Shown one piece after another: positions 48,806-60,598 of a DNA stretch of 64,000 bases; positions within the stretch are counted from its first letter, which is position 1; the number at the start of each line of letters is the position of its first letter. The stretch covers positions 126,501 to 190,500 of the forward strand of contig CAKJVC010000010.1 in the NCBI GenBank assembly GCA_918026815.1, written 5' to 3'. The position numbers were made by a program, and so were the translations under genes. The notes beneath the pieces are model-generated. The model had not been told where the DNA came from, did no database searches, and worked only from the letters and a program-made list of their open reading frames with translations. The stretch comes from Chalara sp. BL73. Its lineage: Eukaryota; Ascomycota; Leotiomycetes; Helotiales.

Positions 48806-50481
48806 ACTGATTCCACGTGGCTACTGGACGTTGGGCAAACTTTGGGAAACGTGGGAAACCTTGGGAAAGATATGCCAGGAAGAGATGGAGATCGTCTGCG
48901 AGCAAGGCGTGAGTTTATAGTAGCTCGCCTATCAAGCATTGGGCGGCCAATGAGAGTCGACAATTGAATTTTCGAGAATGCGTAGAATATGCATGGAAGG
49001 CACCGAACAACAATAACGTTTACTTTTAGACGTTTTTATTTTAGCCCTGAATCCTAGCCAATGGCGTTCTTCGCTATACCCAGTGGTCGAAAGCTTAAGT
49101 GGATTTCGAGGACAGATTATTCAGAAGCAGGACGAACGCACCTGAGTTGCATATCAGGAGTCCACATCTCATACAAGAACGGCGATTTCTCCGGTCATAT
49201 TTCAATAGTGAAGCAGGCAAATATTGGCAGTAATCAAAGGCAAAGCGAAATTTACGAATTTATCCCGGAAATATCAGTGTTCAACTGCCTGAGTTTAACT
49301 TGTAAGCATGAGAAAGGACTTGGCTGGTAGTACTTGCTGTGGCAAGGAAATGACCTTTGTTGGCAAGAGGGGCATAGTTATTTCCGTTGATTAACAGCAG
49401 TGGATACGTCATTGGCTAATCACCGGGCATGTATACTTACGGCACCGTACCGGAGCCGGAGCACTGGGATACAGTGGGGTGGACCCCGATCATACAGTAT
49501 TGCAAGCATGGTACAGCACTGTATTCGTACGTTATTGATTTAAAGATACGATACTTAAGTGGTGGGGGTGAGAGTGGAGAAGGATGGAACTTGATGCACA
49601 GAAGCATGGTATAGCGGTATAGCGGTATAGTACCGTACTGCAGCTTGCATATTTACCAAAGTTTGTTTGTATCAATTTCTATTTGCATTATCATTGTTAT
49701 TATCTCGCTTTCTGCTGTGTTTGAAACACATGTTCCTTGGTTCTCTAGGATATTCAGGATGGAATTCGAGTTCCTGACGTCCAAGCAAAATCGCTTGACT
49801 CGTAGCTGACTCGCGCAAGCATGAAAAACCCTTTTAGCGGCAGCTCCTTCCAGCTCCTTAAACCTTTTCTGTTTAGAGTCTCCCAAACTAGTCAAGCCCG
49901 TTGCGGCCTATGCCTACGTCCCTTTATTTTCAAGAAAATGATGTTGGATTAAGGCCCATACGTTGTGGCTGCAGCAAATCCTGCCAGTACTTTCTCGGTA
50001 TGAGAATGCCCTGAGCGTGCGCCATTGCCGTTAAGGGTTGATCATTTCTAACCAAAGAAGGAATTAAACTCAGCCTGGCCTCTTCTGATTAATCAAAATA
50101 CCGTAAAGTTCCATATCTCGTCTACTCTCATGTTCCGGTTTCCGATGGCCTTTGGAGCCGCATCCCTCTTTAAGGAAGTATCTGGCCGAAACTCGATACA
50201 AGGTAAGTCCTCGCAAGCACATCAATTTTCAATTGGTCAATTATGAGGCGAATCCATCTTTCTTACCAGTATGACGATCATTGCTCTCCAGAGAAAATGA
50301 AGAAAATATCTGAGAACTCAGGAGACCTTGCAAGGGGATCGAACACTTGGCCTAAGCATGATAAAGATGCAAATTGCACCTTGCTCTTAAGATCATTGAT
50401 CCCTTTCCCTGCCATTCCTGCATTCTCCATTTCCACCCTTTCTTTTCCTATCTGCCGTAAACAGTTGGGATTTGCATTACA
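48806..50481. other. intergenic region with short repeats
   Basis: This is the divergent region between the carboxylesterase (-) and the SAT4-type gene (+). It has a CACGTG at 48814-48819 and an 8-bp tandem repeat at 49608. No gene is supported. Confidence 0.5.
49608..49631 (+). repeat. 8-bp tandem repeat, three copies
   Basis: The unit GGTATAGC is repeated twice exactly and a third time with a final T. It lies in the spacer upstream of the SAT4-type gene. Confidence 0.85.
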
Positions 50482-51851
50482 ATGGCGAAGGGTTTAGACC
50501 AAGTCGTAAGTGTTTTCGTATTGCGCCCCACGGTTCTAATAAGCGACCGACTGACGATGTCGTTAATATCGTGCAAAGGTGTCGTGGTACATCTGTACCG
50601 TCGCCGCGGTACTTTTCGTCCTTATGCGGCTGGTGGTACGGTGGCGAAAGTTTGGAACTTGGGCTGTTGATGATTACCTGATCATACTGTCAACATGCTG
50701 CCTGATCGGAGATCTCGCTATCCAGCAGCATATGTGGAATCTGGGGATGGCTAATATAGGGGGAGCAAGTCGAGGCGAATTTATTCAAATCATGAAGGTA
50801 TGTTACGGCCTACCAAACAACGATCGAGGTTGTTCGCTGACGGTTATAGATGATCGTTCCAGGATCTACCCTCTACGTGACATCCCTTTGGTCTATTAAA
50901 ATAGCTCTTGTCATATTTTATAAGAAACTTGCTGCCCCGGGATCAAAGCTCCAGATTGTGTACAATGTTGCGCTTGGAGGATTGGTCGCCACTTTTCTCG
51001 TAATTTTCTTTGATATCTTATTCCAGTGCTTTCCTTACGACAAGAGATGGTCGCAGGATCCTAGTTGTAAGCAACCATTCAAGAAAGGATTCAATATGCT
51101 CATTATATGTAGATCAATGCAGCAAGAAAGCTTCAGATATCAATTACTGGTTGACGATCCTGCGTAAGATAAGTCTCCGCAAACATTCGAAGCGTATTAC
51201 TGATGATGCACAGTAAATATATTCTCTGATGTTATAAGTAAGTTCCAATTCATAGTATGAATCCTAAATTTTGTCTAATATTTACCAGTTATGAGTCTTC
51301 CCATTTCAATGGTTCTGAAGTTGCAAATGAAGACGAGACAGAAGCTCGGTGTGGCGGCTATCTTCGCTCTTGGATTCTTCGTTGTAATTGCAAGCAGTAC
51401 GTGAAGATGTTTTCTTGGTTTATCGAAAATATTAATCATACGTCCAGTCATCCGGGCCTATTACTCCCGCCGTAATGAAACGATGTTAACATGTACCGTC
51501 TCCATGATCGAAACCGCCATAGCAATCATCGCAACATGCCTCCCAGCCCTCCGTACACTCTTCCTCGGCAACCTCTCGCGCATGGGCACTTACTCCAACG
51601 GACAACACTACGAGCTTTCCTCCGCCGGACGCAACCGCACACATCAAAGTGGTATCACTTCGCGTGTCGTAGGCGGACAGCGCAAAGTGAATGACTCAGA
51701 AGACGAGCTGGTGAAGGAGGAGCGGAGTGTTTCGGCACCTAGTCTGGGCGATAGTGGCGACAAGATGGCCAAAGGCGGAATTATGGTTAATACTACGTAT
51801 CAGGTTTATAAGGAGGACGAAGGGCCCGCGAGAGGGATGGATAGGCTATGA
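50482..51851 (+). CDS. SAT4-type (fungal rhodopsin-like domain) seven-helix membrane protein
   Basis: This is a 348-residue protein in seven exons: 50482-50505, 50579-50797, 50850-51066, 51113-51163, 51214-51237, 51289-51396 and 51448-51851. Two exons are under 55 nt, yet all phases agree and the joined sequence is smooth. It belongs to the fungal integral membrane family with the conserved WAVDDYLII motif after helix 1 (PF20684, SAT4-type). Other landmarks are TSLWSIKIALVIFYKKL, DINYWLTILLNIFSDVI across two splices, MSLPISMVLKLQMK, and the helix 7 segment around SMIETAIAIIATCLPALRTL. The C-terminal ~100 residues are polar and probably cytosolic. Members include satratoxin-cluster SAT4 and many PTH11-like receptors, but no biochemical function is established for this branch. 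No retinal lysine is identifiable. The N terminus before helix 1 is short. Confidence 0.87.
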
Positions 51852-53185
51852 GATTATGTACGACGACCACCAAGCAGTATTCTACGTGGCAGGCCATCAT
51901 GCGAGCCTATTTGTGGCACATTTTATGCCAACAATCGACATATAGGTCAGTTAAGGATATAGCAAAATTTGCAGCTTCTTGACCCAAGCTTTGGCAGCCC
52001 GAATCGGCACCATGTGTCTTTTCAAATGCTTCAGAACATAAGACATGTTCATCGCCGCCCACGTCCATAGCGTTGCATGCCATCACCTGAGGTAGTTCAA
52101 TGCTTGGAACATTTACCAAGGGGTTTATCGCCACAAACGATCCATGAGAGATGTGACAGATCCAGGAGGGCTAATCATCGAATGCTACCGAGATATGCAC
52201 TTGAGCTCTGTACCTACCATACTCTTCCCGAGAACTTCTAGCCATACAGATTGTCGTATCAGCGGCATCTTGATACCAAGGGGTGATTAAAGAAAAACGG
52301 AGCATTCTCACGCATATCCAAAATTCATGGCTTTGTCAAGAATCAAATGTTTGTTTTTCAATAGGATACTACTATTGTGTGTACACAGCGTCAAGCTTCC
52401 TTCCCTCTGCCCTCCACTCATTCCAATCTGCTCCCCTTCTTCTCAATCCCCTTGAATTGTTTCTGCTTCCCACTATGCTCAGCATATCTGGTCTTTTTAC
52501 TAGTTTTATGACTCCTAGAAGGTATGTCTTGAACTACGCCTCACCATGCCTTATGCCACAGCCTGTGTTGTGTAATTCCAGGATGGGGCGGAAGCCTCAC
52601 CAACAAGAATAGGCTCAAGTATTGCGTAAAAAATGCTCCGGATCCGTGTTTTGAGCCCATTCGAGGTTTCCAATCGACGAGAAAGTTCGTTACACCAGAT
52701 AGAGCTCGAAGTCGCACCAAAAAGCGGAATGGAGACAAGTACTGTCTGTTCGACTATGTTTCATGTGGCGCAGAATGAAGCCGCGTTCCTGAATCATAAT
52801 CTAAGGCTTGAATCCTGGGCAAATCTAATGGCGCAGTGATATATAGTAAAAATTGTGGCTTGATAATGCAAGCATGCCATTTTCCTGCAATAGGCTGGAA
52901 TGGTACCATTAATTTTGGCCAAAGATACCGCGAAACAGGATTCAGTATAACAAATGAGATGGTAAAAAAGAACAGTACGATATCCCTTCAATGCACCTGC
53001 AAAATGTTGGGACCAATCCATTAAACTGAACACTTGTCATGAAGAAGCGCGACACATGTGCTGGCGTGATAAAATGCCTCCGAAGTCTCACTTTGGAGTT
53101 CTATGTTTTCGCCATATGCACTCGAGTTGCATCACTCTCTAGATGAGCTAGAGCTGGGTATCATGCAGATGGAGCCAACAACACA
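51852..53185. other. convergent intergenic region
   Basis: This lies between the 3' ends of the SAT4-type gene and COG5. No gene is supported. Confidence 0.55.
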
Positions 53186-54523
53186 TTACCTCCCCAATGC
53201 GCCAACAACGCTCGCAACCATCACCGCGGCTTCCCTTTCCCAGCTAGTTTCTATGTCTTTTTCCCCCTTGTTGACCTGACAGCCGCGTACCACACATTCT
53301 CTCACTGCCTCGCCAACACTTTTTTTGTTGGTTCGTAATGTCCTTGCACTAACACCGCCTTTGTTGACAATTTCCATAACTTTTGTATTCAGACCACCGG
53401 CCAGTGTTCTCCAGAAGTAGCTTGCTAGGGAGCCCGTCTCTAGTGACTGGAGCAGTGGATCGAGAAAGTTCTTTGGGGGATGTATGGTAGATGGCAGAAT
53501 AGAATGCGGCGGTGGTGTGATAGACGACAGAAGATATTCTAGGGCAATAATATTCTGACACCGTGCAGAGACTTCCAAAAGCGTCCGATCTAGCGTAGGA
53601 AGTGTTGATAAGGATCGTGCCATAGAGGCAAGAGAGCTTGTCAGACAAGTACGCAGATAATCTTGTAATGCTCCAATCAAGATATCTGGCTCCCATTTCT
53701 CCTTTTTCGTATGCGACGGTGGTATCGAAGACAACAGATATAGCGCTGATAAGGCTGAAGTAGTTCTCGCTTTAGTGTCCGCAGTCTGAGCAAATGTTGT
53801 TGTGCTTGTACCACTCGATAGGCTGGACATGCTGAACTCGCGGACAATTTGTTGTGACTTTGAAAGTACTGTCCTCTCCGCAGGAGCAATCACAGTATCC
53901 CCAAGACTCTTGACCACATCTATTTTGTCCAGGCCTGCACCTTCTTCACCAGGCTTGCTCTTTCCAAACAATTCTTTGAGGCTGAGTAGTGTATTCGAAC
54001 ATCTCACTAACGCTCTATGGTCTTCCTTTGCCGCCTGACCTTTTGAGGCGCTTCCACTACCTCCTGCCTCAGCCAGCTGGAGTTCCAGCTGCCGGCCCAA
54101 TTGCAAACTTCTTCCTACAGATCTTCCAAGCCGTACAGTCTCCCATAGTCTTTCCGCAACCGTCCTTACTTCTTCCGCAGTTTCATATCGTACCAGAACC
54201 TCCTTCTCCAGTCGTTTGTACCCATCATTTAAGCTTGCAACTTGTGCATCTATCTCCTTAACGATGCTCCGACTTGCTTCGGTTTGTTCTTGAGTATGTG
54301 ACAGCAAAGGAAGCGCGCTTTTGGTAGTGAGAGTATCTATATGTGTATTTATCTCTTGAGCATCAAATAGGACGCGAGAGAGCGGCGTAGAGAGGTCGAG
54401 GGGTGTATCAGAGGCGTTGTTAGTGGTGAGCACGAGGGTGTTTGCGAATTGTGCGGGGGAGAAGTCTGGGGAAAGGAAGGTTTCATAATCGATATACGAA
54501 GTATCTTCCTCAGCGGATGTCAT
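53186..54523 (-). CDS. COG5: conserved oligomeric Golgi complex subunit 5
   Basis: This is a 445-residue, intronless protein starting at ATG 54523. It matches COG5, a lobe B subunit of the COG tether that holds retrograde vesicles at the Golgi and so keeps glycosylation enzymes in place. The N terminus has the family opening (IDYETFLSPDFSPAQFANTLVL), followed by a long coiled-coil helical region (about residues 55-150, including LGRSVGRSLQLGRQLELQLAEAGG as a landmark), then the helical bundle with FAQTADTKARTTSALSALYLL and WEPDILIGALQDYLRTCL. The end is a short region around VVGALGR. The length agrees with filamentous-fungal COG5. It is divergently paired with the DUF2434 gene at 55073, 549 bases away. 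Confidence 0.88.
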   Translation of the reverse strand: MTSAEEDTSYIDYETFLSPDFSPAQFANTLVLTTNNASDTPLDLSTPLSRVLFDAQEINTHIDTLTTKSALPLLSHTQEQTEASRSIVKEIDAQVASLNDGYKRLEKEVLVRYETAEEVRTVAERLWETVRLGRSVGRSLQLGRQLELQLAEAGGSGSASKGQAAKEDHRALVRCSNTLLSLKELFGKSKPGEEGAGLDKIDVVKSLGDTVIAPAERTVLSKSQQIVREFSMSSLSSGTSTTTFAQTADTKARTTSALSALYLLSSIPPSHTKKEKWEPDILIGALQDYLRTCLTSSLASMARSLSTLPTLDRTLLEVSARCQNIIALEYLLSSITPPPHSILPSTIHPPKNFLDPLLQSLETGSLASYFWRTLAGGLNTKVMEIVNKGGVSARTLRTNKKSVGEAVRECVVRGCQVNKGEKDIETSWEREAAVMVASVVGALGR

Positions 54524-55072
54524 CGTGGCGTGCCTGCGGTATATATAGACAGCGCCATCCGTTTTTAACCCAGTGTAAAGGCTACAGTGACTTGCAATTG
54601 AAGCTTTAACATCTGATATGTTCTTCCTTTAAAACATTTAGCAAAGTGTCTGGAGTATGTTTGTGCCTCACCGCCTAGTTCTGCCGCAGCCTTGTACATG
54701 GTAAGCAGACGGTTCTGGAAGCCTTCGTCACAGAATTACCATATTCCTCATGTTCTTCATAATAAATATACAAGGTACATGTTTCAATGTCCATTCCTCA
54801 TTTTTAGCCGCTCAGTGTAGATACGGGTTCTAGCTTTGTATTTGGTGGAAAGCCCACTTACACAAATGCTTGGCGTTGACGGCATATTCGGTGAAGCTAG
54901 GAGCTGAACTTTGAGCTCTTGCATTGAGCATAAATCTACTGATTACGAACACAATATCTCCTGAATGGGTCCCATGAGTGGGTGGCAGATGGAGAATCTC
55001 AAGCCATCATCAAAACGACCATACGCGATTCTATGACAACATCCAGCGATTTACGATTTCGGAGCAAGAGGC
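54524..55072. promoter_or_regulatory. divergent promoter region of COG5 and DUF2434 genes
   Basis: This 549-base spacer separates the two start codons and must hold both promoters. I identify no individual site with confidence. Confidence 0.5.
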
Positions 55073-56686
55073 ATGATGGAGCCTCGAAAGTTGCTATCCT
55101 TCCCCCCAGGCGACAACAGCAGCGATACTTTGATCGAGGGCATACATTATAATCTTACCAACTTGAAGCACTTTAATTATACGTTCTACAGTAACAGGAC
55201 TTTCTCAAATGGCTCGCGATGCGTTCTAGTTTTCGAGCCTTACACCCCTTTGCGGCTGTTAGAGAATGGGACTTTCTTAAATAGCACATCATGTTATTCT
55301 CCAATAAAGCCGATAAAGGTACGCGCAGTTCTCGGCCTGGTATATGCAAGCCTATTCGCCCTGGGCATAGTGTTCACTCTCATCAACCTTCGAAAGCACG
55401 GGAGGCTCTTCCTGCCTACAGAGAAGCGTTTCCGCGCAGTTGGGAGGAGATGGCAATGGTACTGGATGCTTGCTGTGGGAGCCTTCGGCATTATAAGTGG
55501 CATTACCGGAGTTGATATTGACCGATACTATCTTCCTCACTTACCTATCATACTCTCGAACTTTTTCTGGTTTCTGATGCTACCTTGCACAATGGCTGTT
55601 GTGTGGGAAAGTGTTCGACACTGGGGAAGTTGGCAGGAAAGGCAATTGATAGATCCGGAGCCGTTCATGCTGCGACAGGATGACCGGCGGAGCAAAGTTG
55701 AATTCTTTATACCTCTAGTTTTCTACTTGTGCTTCTGGATGGTATGTCTTCCATTTCTGTCGTGCAGCTTAAGCAATAACCGCTCATAGAACTTCTTTAT
55801 GGTTTTTCCACGTTCGTGGGCAAGCATAGAAATGCAGCGCGATCCAATACAAGCTCGAAACTATGCTGAGATTTCCGCGACAGATATACGATTTAAGCTT
55901 GCGGCAGTCTTCCTGCTCCTAGGATGGCTTACAACGGTTTATTCGCTTCATCACTCTATCAAACACTACAAACTCCGAAATCATGGAATCAAAAATCGAA
56001 CGTTTGGACTCCTAAAATATACCCCCAAGAAGTTCCTGATGACGTTACCTTTGAGCCTGGTAATGATAGGGTACGAGGCTGCATGTGCCTTTGAGTTCTC
56101 CATATCACCATTAAAGCTTCACCCCTATCTAGGTTTTGTATATGGCTTAGGATGGGGAAGCATTGCTTGCATACTAATCATATACACCGTAGCTGGCTAT
56201 TTGGATCCTAATGAAGACCGCGAATTGATCAGACAGCGGCGTATCAGAGGAGCCGAAGTCGATGCTGAAATGCTGATCAAGAAAAAGCCGCTTTGGTGGA
56301 CCTTGCTTCGGCGTGAAGAGGCGAGCATGCAAGCCGCTATCGCGCGTAACGCCCGTGAGATTGGCGGTGGTTCGGTGACGTCAAGGAATATCGAGAGGGC
56401 AATTGAGATGGCCAGTATTTCACCGGTTGTAAATGAAGACGAGCACAGGCGTCCAGAAAGCAATTTGAAGAGTTTGAGGACGCCATCAAGCTTGCTATTT
56501 CCGGCCACCACATCGACTGCTCTGCATGGTTCTTTCAAAGACCCACTTAGAGGTCAGGATGTAGAAACTGCTCCGTCAAATGCGTCTCTATCGCCTACAC
56601 TTACGAGCCCCCGCAGCGGTAGCACGAGTAGTGGTGTTTCAATTAATCCGAGATCACAACAAATCCACTCGATGCTAGATGTATGA
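55073..56686 (+). CDS. DUF2434 seven-helix membrane protein with glycosylated N terminus
   Basis: This is a 521-residue protein in two exons, 55073-55741 and 55790-56686 (48-nt intron). It matches the fungal DUF2434 family (PF10361), whose function is unknown. The first ~75 residues carry about seven Asn-glycosylation sequons (NSS, NLT, NYT, NRT, NGS, NGT, NST) and two cysteines, so they are likely extracellular or luminal. Seven hydrophobic segments follow, including AVLGLVYASLFALGIVFTL, MLAVGAFGIISGITGV, FFWFLMLPCTMAVVW, FFIPLVFYLCFWMNFFMVF across the splice, LAAVFLLLGWLTTVY, LPLSLVMIGYEAACAF and a last one near LGWGSIACILIIYTVAGY. The C-terminal ~160 residues are charged, then Ser/Thr-rich. 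The topology is receptor-like. Clustering next to COG5 may be incidental. No lesions are seen. Confidence 0.85.
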
Positions 56687-57052
56687 TAAAATAATATGGG
56701 AATGGCAGCAAGGGTGGGAGGGCTTTCCCACCGGCATTGGAGTTCAGGAACGTCTCATTTGGATACCCATGGCAACTAGAGTTTTAAAATTTGCAAATAA
56801 TTAATGTGTTCTATGCGCCCGAACGCGGCGCTCACCAAGAACCTAAGCACTATGATATATTTTACAAGGTATTGGGAGTTAGATAGACAACTACAAGCAG
56901 ACGCATAAGCAAATTTCACTTACAATGATAAAAGGAAGTTGGGTTCGTTATAAGAATGCCATATTTTCAAGGCTCATTGTTGCTCATTTCAGGCTCACAA
57001 CAGAAAGTGTCAAATCTCTTCCATAGAAGCTAGGTTTGCCCGCTTTTACGGA
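56687..57052. other. convergent intergenic region
   Basis: This lies between the 3' ends of the DUF2434 and SDR genes. No gene is visible. Confidence 0.6.
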
Positions 57053-58050
57053 TTACCACGGTTGAATCATATTTGCTCTAATGACTTTTCCAACATCCTG
57101 GTCTCTCTCGCCTTCAATAACATCTTTGATGAATGTTCCTCCCACTGATGGGTCCAAGGCTCCAATCTACTTCACAATCAGCTCATTACAGTTCAAGGCT
57201 ACGGTGGCGGAAGTGGACGTCTACATACCTGCTTCAATCTCTCTGCTCCAATTCCTTGCAGGCCAGTAGCCAAAAAACCTGGCGAAATGGCCCAAACTTT
57301 TATGCCGTCATTTTTAAGAATGCGGCACCACTCACGCATTACTTTCAGGTCCGGTCGTTAGCATCAACGCTTAAAAAGTAACTCTTAGTCGAAGACCTAC
57401 TCATGTTTAGCCCTGTCTTTGCACTGCGATAACTAGAAATCGGATTCAGAGTCTTGGGCTTTGGCCATCCCGCCTCCGGAGAAGCATTGATACTTTGAAG
57501 GGCTAGTGTATCAAAATTTTCCGTCTCTACAAGAGAGCTCGTGCCGCTTGTCACGAACAGCAGACGAGGCGACGAAGATTTCAGGAGGAGGGGGATCGCG
57601 AGCGTGGTGAGTACTTGGGTTCCAGTGACGTTAGTGTCCCAAGACGCATTCCAGGCTTCGCGCATAGATAGTTTTCCAGACTGAATGTCCTGGTCGAAAC
57701 CTGCGCCTCCATTGTTGACGAGGATGTCCAGACGGCCGAATTTGGCAGTAATGGATGATATAAGTGCTTGGAGGGAGGAGTCAGAGGACAGGTCGGCTTG
57801 GAGAACACTTAGTGAGGAAGGAGATTGTGGAATTTCCTTCTTTACGGATTCAATGGCTTCTTCGCCTTTTGAGACGGTGCGGCTACCAATGATGATCTCG
57901 TATGGAGTGGTGGTCTTCGAAAGGGCTTTGACAACTTCGAGCCCAAGACCCGTGTTTCCTACATCAGTAAGATGATTATCACGAGAGTCTGCCGATGCGT
58001 AAAGTTAACTCACCACCAGTGATCAAGACAATTTGCTTTCCGGATGCCAT
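57053..58050 (-). CDS. short-chain dehydrogenase/reductase (SDR)
   Basis: This is a 273-residue classical SDR with exons 58014-58050, 57401-57958, 57229-57341 and 57053-57166. The NAD(P)-binding motif TGGNTGLGLE is rebuilt across intron 1. GSRT follows strand 2 (basic residue, so NADPH is likely), then LQADLSS, and LVNNGGAG in place of the usual NNAG. The active site has a Ser region (FVTSGTSSL) and YRSAK with the expected Tyr and Lys. The third intron uses GTAGGT as donor and restores LNMIMREWCRILK, and the C-terminal end GKVIRANMIQPW is family-typical. Substrate is unknown; the C terminus resembles fungal carbonyl reductase-type SDRs that act on ketones. It lies 387 bases from an actin pseudogene. 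Confidence 0.9.
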
Positions 58051-58436
58051 TATGAAGTTTCTTAGTCAAGTGAAATGTCAGTGACTACTTGAATGATGTG
58101 AATGAGTATTTGAAAAACCTAACTTTGCACGAAAGGCAAGCTACATTTATATATCGCTCATAGCTATCTACTTTTGTCTCATTTTTCTCATAATAGTCGG
58201 TCTCGGTCTCTCGACCTCCTAAACCCGAACCCAGTTACAAACTCTACAGGATACTTTGCAATTTCTGTGGTCACACATGACGTCAAGAATGCTCCATGAA
58301 CTCTTCTGTCTCATAGATTAATATGCTCCTGTAGCATATCTTCAGCAAATAACACTAGTTACAGCATTTGTTCCCTCGTAGAACGCTAGAACTACTGCAT
58401 TGTTCAGCAGATCCAGGAGCACGAGAGCTTAACTCC
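58051..58436. other. SDR promoter region
   Basis: This is the 5' flank of the SDR gene. No coding signal is visible. Confidence 0.55.
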
Positions 58437-59368
58437 GTACCTAAGGCCGGTTTTGACGGAATAATTTTAGGCGAAACAGGAATCGCCCCTTTCTGCGGTG
58501 TGGCTATAGCAACCCTGTGGATAGCTTTGGGTAACTTAAGAATAGGGCAACCGTTCAGTTCCTTTGACCACAAATCCTGCCTAGAAATAATTCATGCCTG
58601 TGAGGGTTCGTCATATCGACTGGCAGCTCCATTTTGCGAAATCTCTTCCAATATTTGAGAGTGGGAAATGCTCTCCAATAAACAATATCTTAAAGAGACA
58701 ATTTAAACTCTATTCCCATCCCTTTTCCCAGCTGGACATGAAGAATCTGCAGTAATGATGCAGTGAGAGATTTTTGATATAGGCAGGCAGGATCCCTATG
58801 CATATGCAGCGTGTTTGCCCGGTGAGAGAGGCTGCTCTTCAGCGCGAATGCGGAACGCTCGGCGATGAAAGACTTCAAGGAGAAGTACTTTTTCGTTCCC
58901 TATAGCTGGGAGACAGAGATTATGAAGTAGATTGAAATAAACACGTCTTGATACCGAGTTTGTGCTGCCCGACGGAGAGAAGGTATTGGTTGTGAAAGAG
59001 CGGTTCAGGTGTGGTAGATTCTATCCAATCAAAGTATTCTGGGTCTGGATGTCAACCGTATTCATTATTTGGCATATAAGTCCATTTTTCAGTTTGACGA
59101 TAGTTATAGGAGAATATCATTATGGTACGCTTTTCCTCATGTCTCATTATCAGAGCATAAGCTGACTATACTTGGACTAGAGGAATACCTTGTTTACCTG
59201 GCTTTCCCCGACAGCTCACGAGGGGAATTGGTATCTTACGCGCCAAAGGATAAGATCGTTAATTTTGATCGCACTTACAGGAAGATATGGAGCGTGGGTT
59301 GGAAGCATGACGAGTGCTTGAGAGAATTTCGAGCTGTGTATCTCGAGGCAGGAACTAGAAGAGTTTAA
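58437..59368 (+). pseudogene. degenerate actin-family pseudogene
   Basis: Fragments in three frames line up, in order, with the actin fold. VPKAGFDG (58437) matches the nucleotide-binding opening; GRQDPYAYAACLPGERG (about 58791) and FSANAERSAMKDFKEKYFF (from about 58830) match the stretch before the LPDG loop. LPDGEKVLVVKERFRCG (58962) matches actin's LPDG...NERFRC. ILGLDVNRIHYLAYKSIFQ (about 59030) matches the GLE..GIHET.YNSI block, and APKDKIVNF-like sequence near 59240 falls where actin has APPERK. Breaks include TAG at 58928-58930, at least two frame changes (near 58945 and 59010), and a shortened middle. It is far diverged, so it is old, or it derives from an actin-related protein instead of actin. 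Assignment of the first fragment is weaker than that of the rest. Confidence 0.65.
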
Positions 59369-59521
59369 CCAAAATATTGTAGCCTGAACATTTCTTTGAT
59401 CAATAGGATAAAATATTGAATCCTCAATTTGTTTCTTGAAAGATATCGACGAATCTGTTAACACTACATCTTTGATATACCACGCTCTTCCGCGAAGTTA
59501 CTCTCCCATGAAACCCATCTT

Positions 59522-60598
59522 TTACAAGATATTGACGAGCTTCTCAGCAGCGTAAGAGATGTTCGTTCCCCAGCTTGCAGGAATAGTCTTGCAAAAGTCA
59601 GCCCAGACACCAAGAATATTAGCAAGAACTCACTTGAATCACCAGAGCTCCCCCATCCAGAACAATCTCACTATAACTCTCCTTGATCTTCTCCGCAATT
59701 CTCAACTTCACAATTCCTTCTGGAACACCCTCCTCAAATCCCTCCCTCAACATCTCATCCTCGCTAAATTTCTCTCGTTCAAGCACATCCTTGAATGATT
59801 CATAATAAGCTAGCGCAAAGCTGCCCAAATTGCGCTCCCAATCATCTCGCACGTCCTTTCCGCCTTTCAGCGCAGCGCCTAAGGCATTGAAATCAGGCTC
59901 AAACTTGAGATTCGGATTCTGGAGAATTTTCTGGCATTTCTCGAGAATATCGCCGATTTTCTCGTCGTAGTCTTTTTTGACTCCAGCGCGGGCTGCGAAG
60001 CTGAGCGATGGCGCGCCAGCTGGCTGAGGAGCCTTGGAAACGGCGTCCGCAAGGTTCTCAGCGACGCTGCTTATGTTCGAGCCGAGATAGTCTGGGGAGA
60101 AATTAAGGCGTAGATTGCCGTCTGCGATATCGGTTCCGCAGTAGCTGAAAGTCTTGGAACAGATCATAGTAATTGTGTGGTTCGATACCACGGAGTTTAG
60201 CTCTGCAACACCATTTTCTCCGTGTGCATCTAGGTAGTACTTTAGATAATAAACAAACCCTTCAGCATAACTAGTGAAATTATGAGCTTAGTTTTAGAAT
60301 AATATATGGTTGGGTGACGTACGCAAAGAGACAGTCTCCCAAGGAAGTGTTTCCATAGGAGCCTTCCGGTGCATACGGCCAGACAGCAAGTGGATTGATA
60401 TCGAACTTCCAGGCCTCGCCACCTAGGAGAGTTGAGATCTGAGATTCAACCTCGCCTTTCTTGTTCTCCCATCCATCACGGACTAAGTCTTATGTCAGTA
60501 CAATTATTCTCTAGTACTTCTCTTTGCACGTGGTTAAACTCACCATTCTTGCGGACAGCAAGTGGCAACTTGTCAGCTGGTGCTTTATCTGTAGACAT
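59522..60598 (-). CDS. conserved-looking hypothetical protein, 305 residues
   Basis: This is a 305-residue protein with exons 60544-60598, 60323-60482, 59634-60270 and 59522-59587. Introns are 46-61 nt with consistent phases. I recognise no domain. There is no signal peptide and no membrane segment. Landmarks are LLGGEAWKFDINPLAVWPYAPEGSYGN, ending at DCLFAYAEGFVYYLKYYLDA across a splice (both quoted only as landmarks in part), then a Thr/Ile/Cys-containing β-like segment and a long helical part rich in Lys/Glu (IGDILEKCQKILQNP). It closes with ALVIQTIPASWGTNISYAAEKLVNIL. The regular splicing and lack of low complexity argue for a real, cytosolic, fungal-specific protein. It is divergent from the gene at 61248. 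Confidence 0.68.
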
